A DNA stretch of 64,000 bases from Collinsella ureilytica (lineage in GTDB: Bacteria > Actinomycetota > Coriobacteriia > Coriobacteriales > Coriobacteriaceae): NCBI RefSeq assembly GCF_019795105.1, contig NZ_JAIMFO010000006.1:1-64000 (forward strand), in the 5' to 3' direction. Each line of letters begins with the position of its first letter. The first letter of the stretch is position 1. Under the pieces are notes generated by a model, which saw only the letters and a list, made by a program, of their open reading frames with translations, made no database searches and had not been told where the DNA came from. Shown in pieces: positions 36,638 through 44,740 of this stretch. The translations under genes were made by a program, and so were the position numbers.

Positions 36638-37597
36638 CTACGCGATTGTCCAAGCACACCCGGTATCTACGCAAAAGCCCTCAACAGACAGGTCGGCCAT
36701 AATCTCTTGCACCAGATCAGTTCCAACATGTGGCCGCGCAGCCAATAGCTCAACCTGATTGAGCTTGGCGGTAATCGTTTCTAAATCGAGAGCCTGACCT
36801 TGCGCCGCAAGGAGTATGCGCACGATCTCCGCACGCTTCTGACGCCGGGAGCCCTCAAAACGCGATTGCTTGGCATAGCTTCGTGAGCGACGCGACGGAT
36901 TGGGAACCAAACGCTTGAGCTCCGCGCCATAATCCAACAGGGCCCAGTACCATGCCTGAGGCGTATCCGTATCGTCTTGAGGCTGAGCATAGGGCGCATC
37001 TAATCCGGGGCATGTACGCTCAATAGGGTCTATGAGCTCACGGTCGGGCACCGCAGGCGCATCCGGATACAAATGATGCAGAAAAACCGCTCGTACATTG
37101 GTCTCTAGATAGACTCCCGGCAAATTGAAGGCAAAGGCTCGAATCCCCTGCGCAGTCGCAGGACCGATACCTGGCAACGCAGTAAGCGAGCGTACCTCTG
37201 TCGGAAATACGCCATCGTAGTCGTTAACGACGATCTCTGCAGCGGATTTAAGCGCTAATGCACGCCTGTTATAGCCAAGTCCTTGCCACTCGCCCAATAC
37301 CTCAGCAGCAGATGCTTCAGCAAGTGCAAATACACTTGGAAAGTGCTCAAGCCACGCACCCCACCGCGTTTGTACGCGGGGCACCTGAGTTTGTTGAAGC
37401 ATGACTTCTGAGATCCACACGGCATAGGGATCACGCGTATTGCGCCATGGAAGATCACGGTAGAGACGGGCTCCTTCAGAGCGAACGAAGGAACGAAATG
37501 ATGTGAGGAGCTCATGTTCAGACGTGACCCGAAGCTCATCAGCTCCACCCACACCTCGCATACTGCAAAGCTCGTCTGCACGCTCACGCTCACTCAT
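36638..37597 (-). CDS. MutY-like HhH-GPD DNA glycosylase lacking the Fe-S cluster
   Basis: A ~319-residue helix-hairpin-helix glycosylase. The MutY-type motif WISEVMLQQTQV keeps the catalytic glutamate, and the hairpin is LPGIGPATAQ (about 142-151). Where MutY has its catalytic aspartate (DGNV) this protein has Glu in YLETNVRAV (about residue 165). The four cysteines of the C-terminal [4Fe-4S] cluster are absent, replaced by NPSRRSRSYAKQSRFEGS. The C-terminal part (about 245-319) looks like a small winged domain rather than the MutY NUDIX-like domain. It probably removes mispaired adenine or another base; which is not certain. The start at 37597 has GGAG nine bases upstream; a GTG at 37615 is possible. 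Confidence 0.8.
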   Translation of the reverse strand: MSERERADELCSMRGVGGADELRVTSEHELLTSFRSFVRSEGARLYRDLPWRNTRDPYAVWISEVMLQQTQVPRVQTRWGAWLEHFPSVFALAEASAAEVLGEWQGLGYNRRALALKSAAEIVVNDYDGVFPTEVRSLTALPGIGPATAQGIRAFAFNLPGVYLETNVRAVFLHHLYPDAPAVPDRELIDPIERTCPGLDAPYAQPQDDTDTPQAWYWALLDYGAELKRLVPNPSRRSRSYAKQSRFEGSRRQKRAEIVRILLAAQGQALDLETITAKLNQVELLAARPHVGTDLVQEIMADLSVEGFCVDTGCAWTIA

Positions 37598-37656
37598 TTT
37601 GCCGCGCTCCATCACGGTTTAGCTCTGAAAGTCTCTGCACGCACACGGTACAAGCC

Positions 37657-38169
37657 TTACGCGTCCGCTTCACCATCCGAAGACACGCACTGGCGCTTAA
37701 TCGTGCAACCCGTATACTCGCTAAACCGCTCAGGATCAGTAAAGATGGGATCAACCGCAGGATTGCGCTGGCCGCGCACCACATCCGCCAGCGTGACCGA
37801 ATCAAGGTAGTTGCGCAGGAGCATCTGAGCACCAACCCACACGGGGTGATAGCAACAGCCTTTCTCGCGCGGGCAGGTAACATCTGGCAGCGTACATTGG
37901 TTGACCGCAATCGGTCCTTGAACTGCCTCGACAATCGCGCGAAGCGTAACCGTTGAGGCATCAATCTTTAAACGCATGCCTCCACGCACACCGCGCAGGC
38001 TCTCAATGATGCCCGCATGCATAAGGCTATGCTGAATTGATCGCGCAAACGAATAGGGAACATCACCTTGCTCGGCAGCAATCCGTACCGAAAGTGCCTC
38101 TGACTCGTCGAGATCGACAAGCATCGATAGCATCCGAATGGCGTAATCAGTCTTTCGAGAGATGTCCAT
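37657..38169 (-). CDS. Rrf2-family transcriptional regulator with Fe-S cysteines
   Basis: A 170-residue regulator starting at ATG 38169 (AAGGAA upstream); the open frame continues to 38373 without a start signal. The N-terminal winged helix begins MDISRKTDYAIRML, the family hallmark, and GVRGGMRL is the wing. CTLPDVTCPREKGCCYH supplies three spaced cysteines plus one more and a histidine, like the cluster-binding loops of NsrR and IscR, so it probably senses NO, iron or redox state through an Fe-S cluster. The C terminus has two further cysteines. The glycosylase gene follows within 60 bases and may be its co-transcribed neighbour. Confidence 0.88.
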   Translation of the reverse strand: MDISRKTDYAIRMLSMLVDLDESEALSVRIAAEQGDVPYSFARSIQHSLMHAGIIESLRGVRGGMRLKIDASTVTLRAIVEAVQGPIAVNQCTLPDVTCPREKGCCYHPVWVGAQMLLRNYLDSVTLADVVRGQRNPAVDPIFTDPERFSEYTGCTIKRQCVSSDGEADA

Positions 38170-38371
38170 GATCTTCCTTGAACGTTGGCGGAACAAACCC
38201 GGTACCAATACGCCTGTCACAAAACAAAGCTCCCAGACAGCAAACATGAGAGCCACCCATACCCGACTCTCAAACCTCATGCCTTCCAGCTGACCGACAA
38301 GGCGCGCCACATCACTATACCCTCCCGCAGTGCGGCGTGACACGAGCAGATGATGAAGAAGCTGTGAACGC

Positions 38372-38396
38372 AAAAAGCCCCGTCGAATGACGGGGC
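38372..38396 (-). terminator. Intrinsic terminator after tRNA-Asp
   Basis: GCCCCGTC (38377-38384) and GACGGGGC (38389-38396) form a perfect 8-bp stem with a 4-base loop. On the minus strand it is followed by TTTTTG. Confidence 0.9.
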
Positions 38397-38408
38397 ATCT
38401 TCATGCAA

Positions 38409-38485
<77 letters not shown>

Positions 38486-38508
38486 AAGGCAGCTAGGCTG
38501 CGTGCGTT

Positions 38509-38537
38509 AGTATACACAGAAGCCTAGGCGTGGGCAA
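38509..38537 (-). promoter_or_regulatory. tRNA-Asp promoter
   Basis: TTGCCC (38532-38537) and a consensus-like TATACT (38509-38514) are 17 bases apart on the minus strand. The -10 element lies 23 bases before the tRNA 5' end. Confidence 0.75.
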
Positions 38538-38597
38538 GCACGATTTTTTAACAAGTTGAATACGGTGTGTTTTCGCAGGTAAAATAACAAACCATGC

Positions 38598-39089
38598 TTA
38601 AAGATCAATAATCTCTACGGAAAGAATCGTGCCTTCTGCAACGATCATACGGGCAATGGTTGCTCCTCGCGTGCCACGCGGATACGAAGCCGAACCGGGA
38701 TTGATCACCGTGCAACGCCCAAGCTCTACCACGCGCGCTCGATGCGTATGTCCACAAATGGCAACATCAACTGAACCAACTGGTAGATCTTCGCGATAAT
38801 GAGCAACCGCAAAGCTTAGCCCCTCGTAGGTAAAACGATTGAGAGCCTTCAGCTCAGGATGGTAGTGGTAGCAATAATCGTTATTCCCTAAGACACCCTT
38901 GATGGGAGCCAAGGTGTTCAAAAGATCCCAGTCTGCCTCGGAGGTAATATCTCCGGCGTGAATCAGCAGATCTGCTCCGTCAATGGTTTCAAGCAGAGAG
39001 CGGGAAAGATAGCCGTGTGTGTCAGAGATGATATCGATCCGTTTAGGCCGCACGTTACCAGAGCCGAGCGAAAAATCGGTGTCCGCCAT
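38598..39089 (-). CDS. YfcE/MJ0936-type metallophosphoesterase
   Basis: A 163-residue calcineurin-like phosphoesterase. Metal-binding motifs are IISDTHG, HAGDI, GNND and ICGHTHRA, followed by NPGSASYPRG, typical of YfcE-type small phosphodiesterases of unknown physiological substrate. The start overlaps the LytR-like stop by one base (TAATG), so the two are co-translated. Confidence 0.92.
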   Translation of the reverse strand: MADTDFSLGSGNVRPKRIDIISDTHGYLSRSLLETIDGADLLIHAGDITSEADWDLLNTLAPIKGVLGNNDYCYHYHPELKALNRFTYEGLSFAVAHYREDLPVGSVDVAICGHTHRARVVELGRCTVINPGSASYPRGTRGATIARMIVAEGTILSVEIIDL

Positions 39090-39814
39090 TAGAGGCTCAA
39101 GGCTTTCTTCAAAGGAACTACACGCCGCCGAGAAACGGGTACGCGCTCTTCAACGCCAGAAATGCCGAGCTGGATCGCACCGGATTCCAAGGTTTCTACA
39201 TCTTCAATATTGCCTAGATTCACGATATAGCGGCGATGAACGCGGAAGAAGCCGAAGTCTGAAAGCCGTGCCTCAAACTGAGCAAGTGAGGTCGTCGATA
39301 AGAAACGATCATCCTCGGTGTAGATACACGAATAGTCGTCCTTGGCCATGATATAGCGGATCTGCTCCACGGGAACGAGCACCTTACGCCCGCCCTTTTC
39401 AACCGGAATCCGCTCAATAGCTGGCTGCTTTACCTCTGCAGTCATACCCGTTCGCGCAAGCACCTTCTCAATCGCGCGAGAGAGGCGCTCTTCTTCAACC
39501 GGCTTCATAAGATAGTCGACCGCATCGACCTCGAAGGCCTCAAGCGCATGGTCGCTATATGCAGTGACAAAAACCACGGCAGGTGGAGCCTTGAGCTTGC
39601 GCAAGGCCTCGGCAAGCTGAATTCCTGAGGCTCCCGGCATAGAGATATCGAGAAAGACGACATCCACTCGGACGCTCATGAGCGTTTCGATCGCAGCGCG
39701 CACGCTCGCCGCCTCGGAGATCGAAGAGATCTGACCGGTCTGCTCGAGCAAAAAGCGCAGCTCAGAGCGGGCTGGGGCCTCATCATCAACGATCATCGCA
39801 CGTAGCATACGCAA
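39089..39814 (-). CDS. LytTR-family response regulator
   Basis: A 241-residue regulator. The receiver domain (1-120) has the acidic pair D10/D11, phosphoacceptor D56 in VVFLDISMPG, and the conserved lysine in YLMKPVEEE. The LytTR DNA-binding domain (about 135-241) contains IRYIMAKDDYSCIYT, FFRVHRRYIVNL and RVPVSRRR. It is the partner of the LytS-like kinase just upstream; such pairs often control autolysis, peptide-transport or pyruvate-responsive genes. The target here is unknown. Confidence 0.93.
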   Translation of the reverse strand: MRMLRAMIVDDEAPARSELRFLLEQTGQISSISEAASVRAAIETLMSVRVDVVFLDISMPGASGIQLAEALRKLKAPPAVVFVTAYSDHALEAFEVDAVDYLMKPVEEERLSRAIEKVLARTGMTAEVKQPAIERIPVEKGGRKVLVPVEQIRYIMAKDDYSCIYTEDDRFLSTTSLAQFEARLSDFGFFRVHRRYIVNLGNIEDVETLESGAIQLGISGVEERVPVSRRRVVPLKKALSL

Positions 39815-39874
39815 CCCTTTCAGATAACGCAGGTGAACACGCGGGCTATCGAGCCCTTACCTATGCATTCTACC

Positions 39875-41230
39875 CTATGAGAAGATACTGCCCCTCAGAT
39901 CGAGATGGAGCGCGATTGTTGTTCCCGATCCTGGAACCGAAACTGCCTTGGCGCTCGAACCCGGACCATAGAAGCGTTTGATCCGCTCGTGGATATTATG
40001 CATGGCAATACCAGCGCCACCACCTTGGGATTGATCTGCTGCCATCGGCCCTAAGGCACGAGCAAAGAGACGCGACGCCGTTGCCTCATCCATGCCCACA
40101 CCATCATCGGTCACTTCAATATCGATGGCATCATCGGCAGTTGCATGCACCGAAACACGCACATGCAGTGCCCCCTCCATTCTCATAGCATGGCGAACAG
40201 AATTCTCTACCAGGGGTTGAATCACAAACGCCGGAACTTGAGCCTCACGCGCACCCGGATCAATCTCGAAGGTATCAACAATGCGATCATCGCCAAAACG
40301 CGCCTTTTCAAACAAAAGATACCGTTTGGTTTGAGCAATTTCGCGCTCAACGGGAATCAGCGAGCCTGAGGTTTCAAGCGTTGAGCGATAAAACGAAGCA
40401 AACTCACGCAGGAGTTCGCGGGCACGCGCAGGATCGGTGCGCGTCAGCGCAGCCATCGTGTTTAGGGTATTGAACAAGAAATGAGGATTAATTTGAGCCT
40501 GCAAGGCACGCAGTTCCGCGCGAGCCACCAGCTCCTCTTGGCGCTCCAACTCATGGATAGCAAGCTGTGTGGAGATGAGCTCAGCATAGCCAGCAGCCAA
40601 GGCATACTGCGTGCGATCCACATCACGCGGGCTGCGAAAATAAAACTTTAAGGCACCAATGGAGGTATCGCGCACTCTGAGCGGTGCCACAATGCCTGCC
40701 GGAATTTCGCGCTCCTCCCCTGTTGCTGGCGAGCGATATATACCGCGTGTGAAGGACTGGGCAAGCCCATGCTCAATGGCATAGTGAGTTGCCGGTGTGT
40801 GAATCATCGATCCTGGAGGAAAATCGTCAGCCAAGTCGCCCGCGCACGCAAGCACGGACTCGGTATCGGTAACAGCCACCGTCATTGCACGAGTTTCTGA
40901 GAGCAGCCGCCGGCATACCGCCATAGCTCCCTCACGAGTGAGTCCGTCACGTATATCTTCAAGCATGTCTGAGGCAATCGATAAGGATCGCTCGGTATAT
41001 TGCGAGCGCAGAGGGTCTGAGCTCAGCATGAGGTAGGTAAAGACCGCCAAAAAAACTACCAGCAAGAAGCAAACAACTATGGTGCTCACCGGATCAAGAT
41101 GGTGCGTGAAGGCATACGCAAGATAGGCGCAGAGCAAAACGGCGCAGGACAGGCAGACGCCACGAAGCACCCGTACCGTTTGTGCCCCCTCCGTAAGGGC
41201 ACCATGCATATCCCAGGCGTCACGACTCAT
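39875..41230 (-). CDS. LytS-like sensor histidine kinase
   Basis: A 451-residue kinase starting at ATG 41230, whose ATGA overlaps the glycosyltransferase stop. It has two N-terminal membrane helices (about 21-42 and 48-70) and a GAF-like sensory domain (about 85-220). The HisKA_7TM/LytS-type phosphoacceptor is LQAQINPHFLFNTLN with H250. A HATPase domain follows, with VENSVRHAM, DDGVGM and GAGIAMHNI. Only two membrane helices are present instead of the 5-6 of LytS, so signal input differs. The 60-base gap to the regulator is small. Confidence 0.92.
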   Translation of the reverse strand: MSRDAWDMHGALTEGAQTVRVLRGVCLSCAVLLCAYLAYAFTHHLDPVSTIVVCFLLVVFLAVFTYLMLSSDPLRSQYTERSLSIASDMLEDIRDGLTREGAMAVCRRLLSETRAMTVAVTDTESVLACAGDLADDFPPGSMIHTPATHYAIEHGLAQSFTRGIYRSPATGEEREIPAGIVAPLRVRDTSIGALKFYFRSPRDVDRTQYALAAGYAELISTQLAIHELERQEELVARAELRALQAQINPHFLFNTLNTMAALTRTDPARARELLREFASFYRSTLETSGSLIPVEREIAQTKRYLLFEKARFGDDRIVDTFEIDPGAREAQVPAFVIQPLVENSVRHAMRMEGALHVRVSVHATADDAIDIEVTDDGVGMDEATASRLFARALGPMAADQSQGGGAGIAMHNIHERIKRFYGPGSSAKAVSVPGSGTTIALHLDLRGSIFS

Positions 41231-42411
41231 GAGCGCTCCAATACAGCCATCAGGACAGGATCGCACCAGAGCCCATTCATAATACTTGGCCAGAAACTTT
41301 GAAACTGCAGGTACCGATGGGCGCTCTCGCGAGCATAGCGCAATGCCTCCTCACGACCCTCCCGCCAGATGCGCCAGTATGTCCTCCGCTCACGCGTAAG
41401 CAGGGCACGAATTAATGCGGTTTTTTTCACGCGCTCATCGAGCTGATCGGTGAGCCAAGGTCCTGGATAGGGCATGAGCGCCGCTGGAGTTACCTGATTG
41501 TATTGCTTGAGGCGAGCTGCAAAGGCAAGCTTTTCGCGCTCGTAATACCACCGGTATACGTCTTGCATAAAGCGACCAGCACGATCGGCAGTAGGAGGAG
41601 GCAGGTGACGCACAGCCCACTGATTATCGAACCACATCTCATAGCCAAACAGCTTGAGGTTAAAAAGATAGTCGAGGTCTTCTCCACGAGTAATAAACGG
41701 GTCGAAAGATACCCGCATAAAGGCACGAGCAGAGAGCGCCATGCAGCCACCGCACACCGAATTTGATCGTGAGATCCGTGTCCCCGATAACGCTTGGCGC
41801 ATCCATCGATTGAACTCAATGCGCTTGGTCCACCACCGGCGCGTAGGCCCTGCCTTGGCGGTATCTGCCAGCGGAGAACCCCCTTCATCAAAGAAAAAGC
41901 CAGTTTTGGCGATGATGGGCAAGCGCTGACGGTTCTGCTGATTTAAGGCATACAGCGCCTTGTCCATAAAATCAGGGCCGATCACCAGCTCATCGTCATC
42001 CAAAAAAACGACGACATCATGGCCAAGAATGCTTGCCACCGCAAGCCCCATATTGCGAATCGCTCCATAGCCTCGAAGCGAAATACCCTCTCCTGAGGCA
42101 TGAGGAGCCAACTCAGCTACGCGCGAACCAATTTGGGTTGCAAGCTCCTGCTCAATAATGAGTGTCTTAATCTTTGGATGAGCCGCTGCGATACCTCTCA
42201 CGCGCTCAACTACCGGCTCTGCTTGGGCAGGCGGACAAACAACCAAGATAACCACAAGAGGCAAGTCGCGCACCTGCTCAAGCGAGGTTAAGCAACGATC
42301 AAGCTCAGGGGCTTCTGAATCAACAGGGGTGGTGTGGTCATAGGCAGCGGGGGCACCTGAGAAGGTAGCTCCTCCCGACCAATAGGACGGGATCACGACC
42401 ATGGGTCTCAT
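41227..42411 (-). CDS. Family 2-like glycosyltransferase
   Basis: A 394-residue cytoplasmic glycosyltransferase with GT-A fold: nucleotide-sugar strand starting MVVIPSYW, GAIRNMGLAVASI, the metal-binding DxD-type VVFLDDDELVIG, and the acceptor-side CGGCMALSARAF and TRGEDLDYLFN (the ED of GT2 enzymes). There is no membrane helix. The acceptor is unknown. It is translationally coupled to the LytS-like kinase, an uncommon pairing. AAGGGGG lies seven bases before the ATG. Confidence 0.85.
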   Translation of the reverse strand: MRPMVVIPSYWSGGATFSGAPAAYDHTTPVDSEAPELDRCLTSLEQVRDLPLVVILVVCPPAQAEPVVERVRGIAAAHPKIKTLIIEQELATQIGSRVAELAPHASGEGISLRGYGAIRNMGLAVASILGHDVVVFLDDDELVIGPDFMDKALYALNQQNRQRLPIIAKTGFFFDEGGSPLADTAKAGPTRRWWTKRIEFNRWMRQALSGTRISRSNSVCGGCMALSARAFMRVSFDPFITRGEDLDYLFNLKLFGYEMWFDNQWAVRHLPPPTADRAGRFMQDVYRWYYEREKLAFAARLKQYNQVTPAALMPYPGPWLTDQLDERVKKTALIRALLTRERRTYWRIWREGREEALRYARESAHRYLQFQSFWPSIMNGLWCDPVLMAVLERS

Positions 42412-42448
42412 CGCCCAGCCCCCTTCCTTGCTGCCTCAACATCCCCCA

Positions 42449-43033
42449 TTAGCTGTTGGCTGATTCCGCCTCCTTAAAGGCAGTCCGCGAAAGTGCACGA
42501 ACGAGCGGTAAGCCCAACACGTACATAATAACCGCTTCGCCAATGCCTGTGGTGACAAGCCCAAAGAGGTACATCGGCACCCACGCGCCATCCAGAGAAA
42601 TGCCTGTAAAGGGAATGGTATAAAAGCCAATTCCTTGCAAGAGAAGCGGAAGGTACGCAGGCACAATCAGAGCGTTTGCAAGCACCGGGCCCATCAGTGC
42701 TACAACAGGGTGACGGCGGAGCTTCCAAGTAATGGTGGCACCTACGAAGGTGGCAAACGATCCAAAGATCACATCGAGCAGACCCAGTGCTCCTGTTCCT
42801 GAGAGCACAATGTTTGCCACATTTGCAATGACGCAGCCCAGCGTGAGACCCGGTATGGCAGCCGGGGTGAGCAAGGCGAGGGCACAGAGCGCCTCAGAGA
42901 TGCGGAACTGCACCGGCCCCCAAGCAAGGCTTCCCATAAACAGCAGGGTCACCAGGCTCGCTGCTGCATACAGCGCGGCAACCGTGCCCACGCGCGTAAT
43001 GAATCGAGCATCAAAGATCTGTGCTGAAGCCAT
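42449..43033 (-). CDS. queT: QueT-type queuosine-precursor transporter (ECF S component)
   Basis: A 194-residue membrane protein with about six helices. The N-terminal MASAQIFDARFITR and the motif AWGPVQFRISEALCAL are typical of QueT (DUF988), the substrate-binding component of an energy-coupling-factor importer for queuosine precursors. EcfA/EcfT partners are not in the window. The ATG at 43033 has AGAGGTGG six bases upstream; longer frames lack it. A hairpin lies immediately upstream. Confidence 0.87.
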   Translation of the reverse strand: MASAQIFDARFITRVGTVAALYAAASLVTLLFMGSLAWGPVQFRISEALCALALLTPAAIPGLTLGCVIANVANIVLSGTGALGLLDVIFGSFATFVGATITWKLRRHPVVALMGPVLANALIVPAYLPLLLQGIGFYTIPFTGISLDGAWVPMYLFGLVTTGIGEAVIMYVLGLPLVRALSRTAFKEAESANS

Positions 43034-43049
43034 ACTCATCCACCTCTCA

Positions 43050-43084
43050 CTCGGGGCTTGCACGCTGCTGGCAAAACCCCCGAG
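43050..43084 (-). promoter_or_regulatory. Leader hairpin before queT
   Basis: On the minus strand CTCGGGG and CCCCGAG form a 7-bp stem around a 21-base loop that itself contains complementary TTTTGC and GCAA segments. It ends 16 bases before the start codon. It does not fit the preQ1-I riboswitch consensus that I remember. Function unknown. Confidence 0.4.
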
Positions 43085-43150
43085 CCGCTTAGACGCGCCA
43101 AGAGCGGCACCTGTCAAGCAAGCAGACCTTGGTGGTGTCGGCGCACGAAC

Positions 43151-44404
43151 CTAGACGGCCGCGCCCGGCATGCGGGAGAGCTTTACTAGCATGACGAAGC
43201 CCAACATGAGCAGGATCCCGATGGAAAGCACTCCTAAAGAAGGATCGTGCGTGAGCGACGTCACGACCGATACTAGCAGAGTGCCCATGACCGATGCATA
43301 GCGCCCAAAGATATCAAAAAAGCCGTAATATTCGTTTGCCCGATCCTTTGGAATCAGCCGCCCAAAGTAGCTGCGAGAAAGCGCCTGAACGCCGCCTTGG
43401 AACAGGCCAACCAGGATCGCAAGGATCCAAAACTCCACAGCGCTTTGCAGGAAAAATGCGGCAAAGGTAACAATACCCACATACGCAAGGACGGCAATGG
43501 TGATCATTTTGAGCGTGCCTACCCGGCCAGCAAGACGCCCATAGATAATGGCAGACGGGAAGGCCACGAACTGCGTTACCAGAAGCGCCAAAATGAGCTG
43601 ACTCGAATCGATCCCTAAGGCCGAGCCATAGCTTGTGGCCATAGCAATGACGGTATGAACGCCATCGATATAGAAGAAAAACGCGATCATAAAGACCAAG
43701 AGCGCGCGGTTTGAAAGGATCGCACGCACGGTGCCCTTAAGTCCCACAAATGTCTCAGCAACAATTGAGGCAGCGGTCTGATTGGGACGACGCTCTTTAG
43801 CGTAGCGCTGACGATAGGTGCGGATGAGCGGCAGCGTAAAGGCAAGCCACCATATGCCCGTGATCACAAACGAGAGCCGTGTGCAAACCAAGGTCTCAAG
43901 TCCCAAAAGTGAAGGCCCTAAGAAGATGAGTGCCAAGCAGAGCATGAAAGGAATGGTGGAGCCCACATAGCCCCAAGCATAGCCTGAACTGGATACCGCA
44001 TCCATACGCTCATCATCAGTGATGTCGCAAAGCATGGCGTCATAAAACGTCATCGACGAGTTCAGGCCAATGGTGCAAAGCACATAGATCACCAAAAACG
44101 GCAGCGCTCCCATGGGCAGCGCCTGAGCAAAGCAAAGCACCAAGCCGGTAAAAAACGAGCCGATAAAGAACTTGATTTTGTTGCCAGCAAAATCTGCAAT
44201 TGAACCCAAAATGGGCATGAGCAGAGCCACTACCAGCGAAGCTATGGTTTGCGCATTTGCCCAAGCCGTAACCAACTCTGCAGAAGACGCTCCGGTATTG
44301 ATGGCATTAAAGTAGATCGGCACAACCGATGTGCTCAAAAGTACGAGCGCCGAGTTGCCAACATCGTACATAACCCAGTTGCGCTCGAGCCTTGTATATC
44401 TCAT
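43151..44404 (-). CDS. UMF1/Atg22-type MFS transporter
   Basis: A 417-residue transporter with about 12 membrane helices, starting at ATG 44404 (AGGGGG upstream). The N-terminal YDVGNSALVLL and GSIADFAGNK, FYDAMLCDITDDERMDAVSSSGYAWGYVGS-like central text (quoted in part) and RSYFGRLIPKDRANEYYGF are characteristic of the UMF1 family, related to yeast vacuolar amino-acid effluxer Atg22. Substrate unknown. It is followed by queT 117 bases later in the same direction. Confidence 0.87.
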   Translation of the reverse strand: MRYTRLERNWVMYDVGNSALVLLSTSVVPIYFNAINTGASSAELVTAWANAQTIASLVVALLMPILGSIADFAGNKIKFFIGSFFTGLVLCFAQALPMGALPFLVIYVLCTIGLNSSMTFYDAMLCDITDDERMDAVSSSGYAWGYVGSTIPFMLCLALIFLGPSLLGLETLVCTRLSFVITGIWWLAFTLPLIRTYRQRYAKERRPNQTAASIVAETFVGLKGTVRAILSNRALLVFMIAFFFYIDGVHTVIAMATSYGSALGIDSSQLILALLVTQFVAFPSAIIYGRLAGRVGTLKMITIAVLAYVGIVTFAAFFLQSAVEFWILAILVGLFQGGVQALSRSYFGRLIPKDRANEYYGFFDIFGRYASVMGTLLVSVVTSLTHDPSLGVLSIGILLMLGFVMLVKLSRMPGAAV

Positions 44405-44503
44405 GAAACCCCCTCGCTGTTGTCGCGCCTCATAGTACGACAGACACACCCGGGACGTCTGTAAGCTTTCTGAAAGCCCATGAACATGAAATGATCTGGT
44501 CGT

Positions 44504-44547
44504 TGAGCATCAATTGTCACGCAAATTGAGCGTCAGCTGTCACGCAA
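44504..44547. repeat. Two direct repeats with palindromic cores
   Basis: TGAGCATCAATTGTCACGCA(A) at 44504-44524 and TGAGCGTCAGCTGTCACGCA(A) at 44527-44547 match at 18 of 21 positions with a 23-base period. Each has a six-base palindrome (CAATTG, CAGCTG) at the same place. They lie in the 336-base gap between divergent genes and could be tandem protein-binding sites. Confidence 0.5.
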
Positions 44548-44658
44548 GTACGGAAAGCATGCTGGCATATCAGAGATGATCTGTGCGCGCACCGCATCAA
44601 GCTGTTACGTGGACACTAAAGAGATGCTGACATATCCATTACAGCTCCTCCAACAAGC

Positions 44659-44672
44659 GCTAGTATACTAGC
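44659..44672 (+). promoter_or_regulatory. 14-bp perfect palindrome covering a -10 element
   Basis: GCTAGTATACTAGC is a perfect palindrome containing TATACT (44664-44669), 72 bases before the phospholipase-like gene. TTACAG (44639-44644) could serve as -35 but the spacing is 19. The palindrome is a candidate operator. Confidence 0.45.
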
Positions 44673-44740
44673 AATGTTTGTAAGCGACGAGTAGCGCACT
44701 GCGCTAGAAAAGCTCCTGCTCGCTCTTTTGAGAGGAACCT

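Noticed and set aside
39875-42411. Mobile island carrying the glycosyltransferase and LytS-like kinase
   Set aside because: Codon use resembles the neighbours and there are no integrase, transposase, tRNA-flanking repeats or composition shift.
43034-43150. preQ1 riboswitch upstream of queT
   Set aside because: The expected CUACACC-type loop and A-rich tail of preQ1-I are not present; only a generic hairpin is seen.
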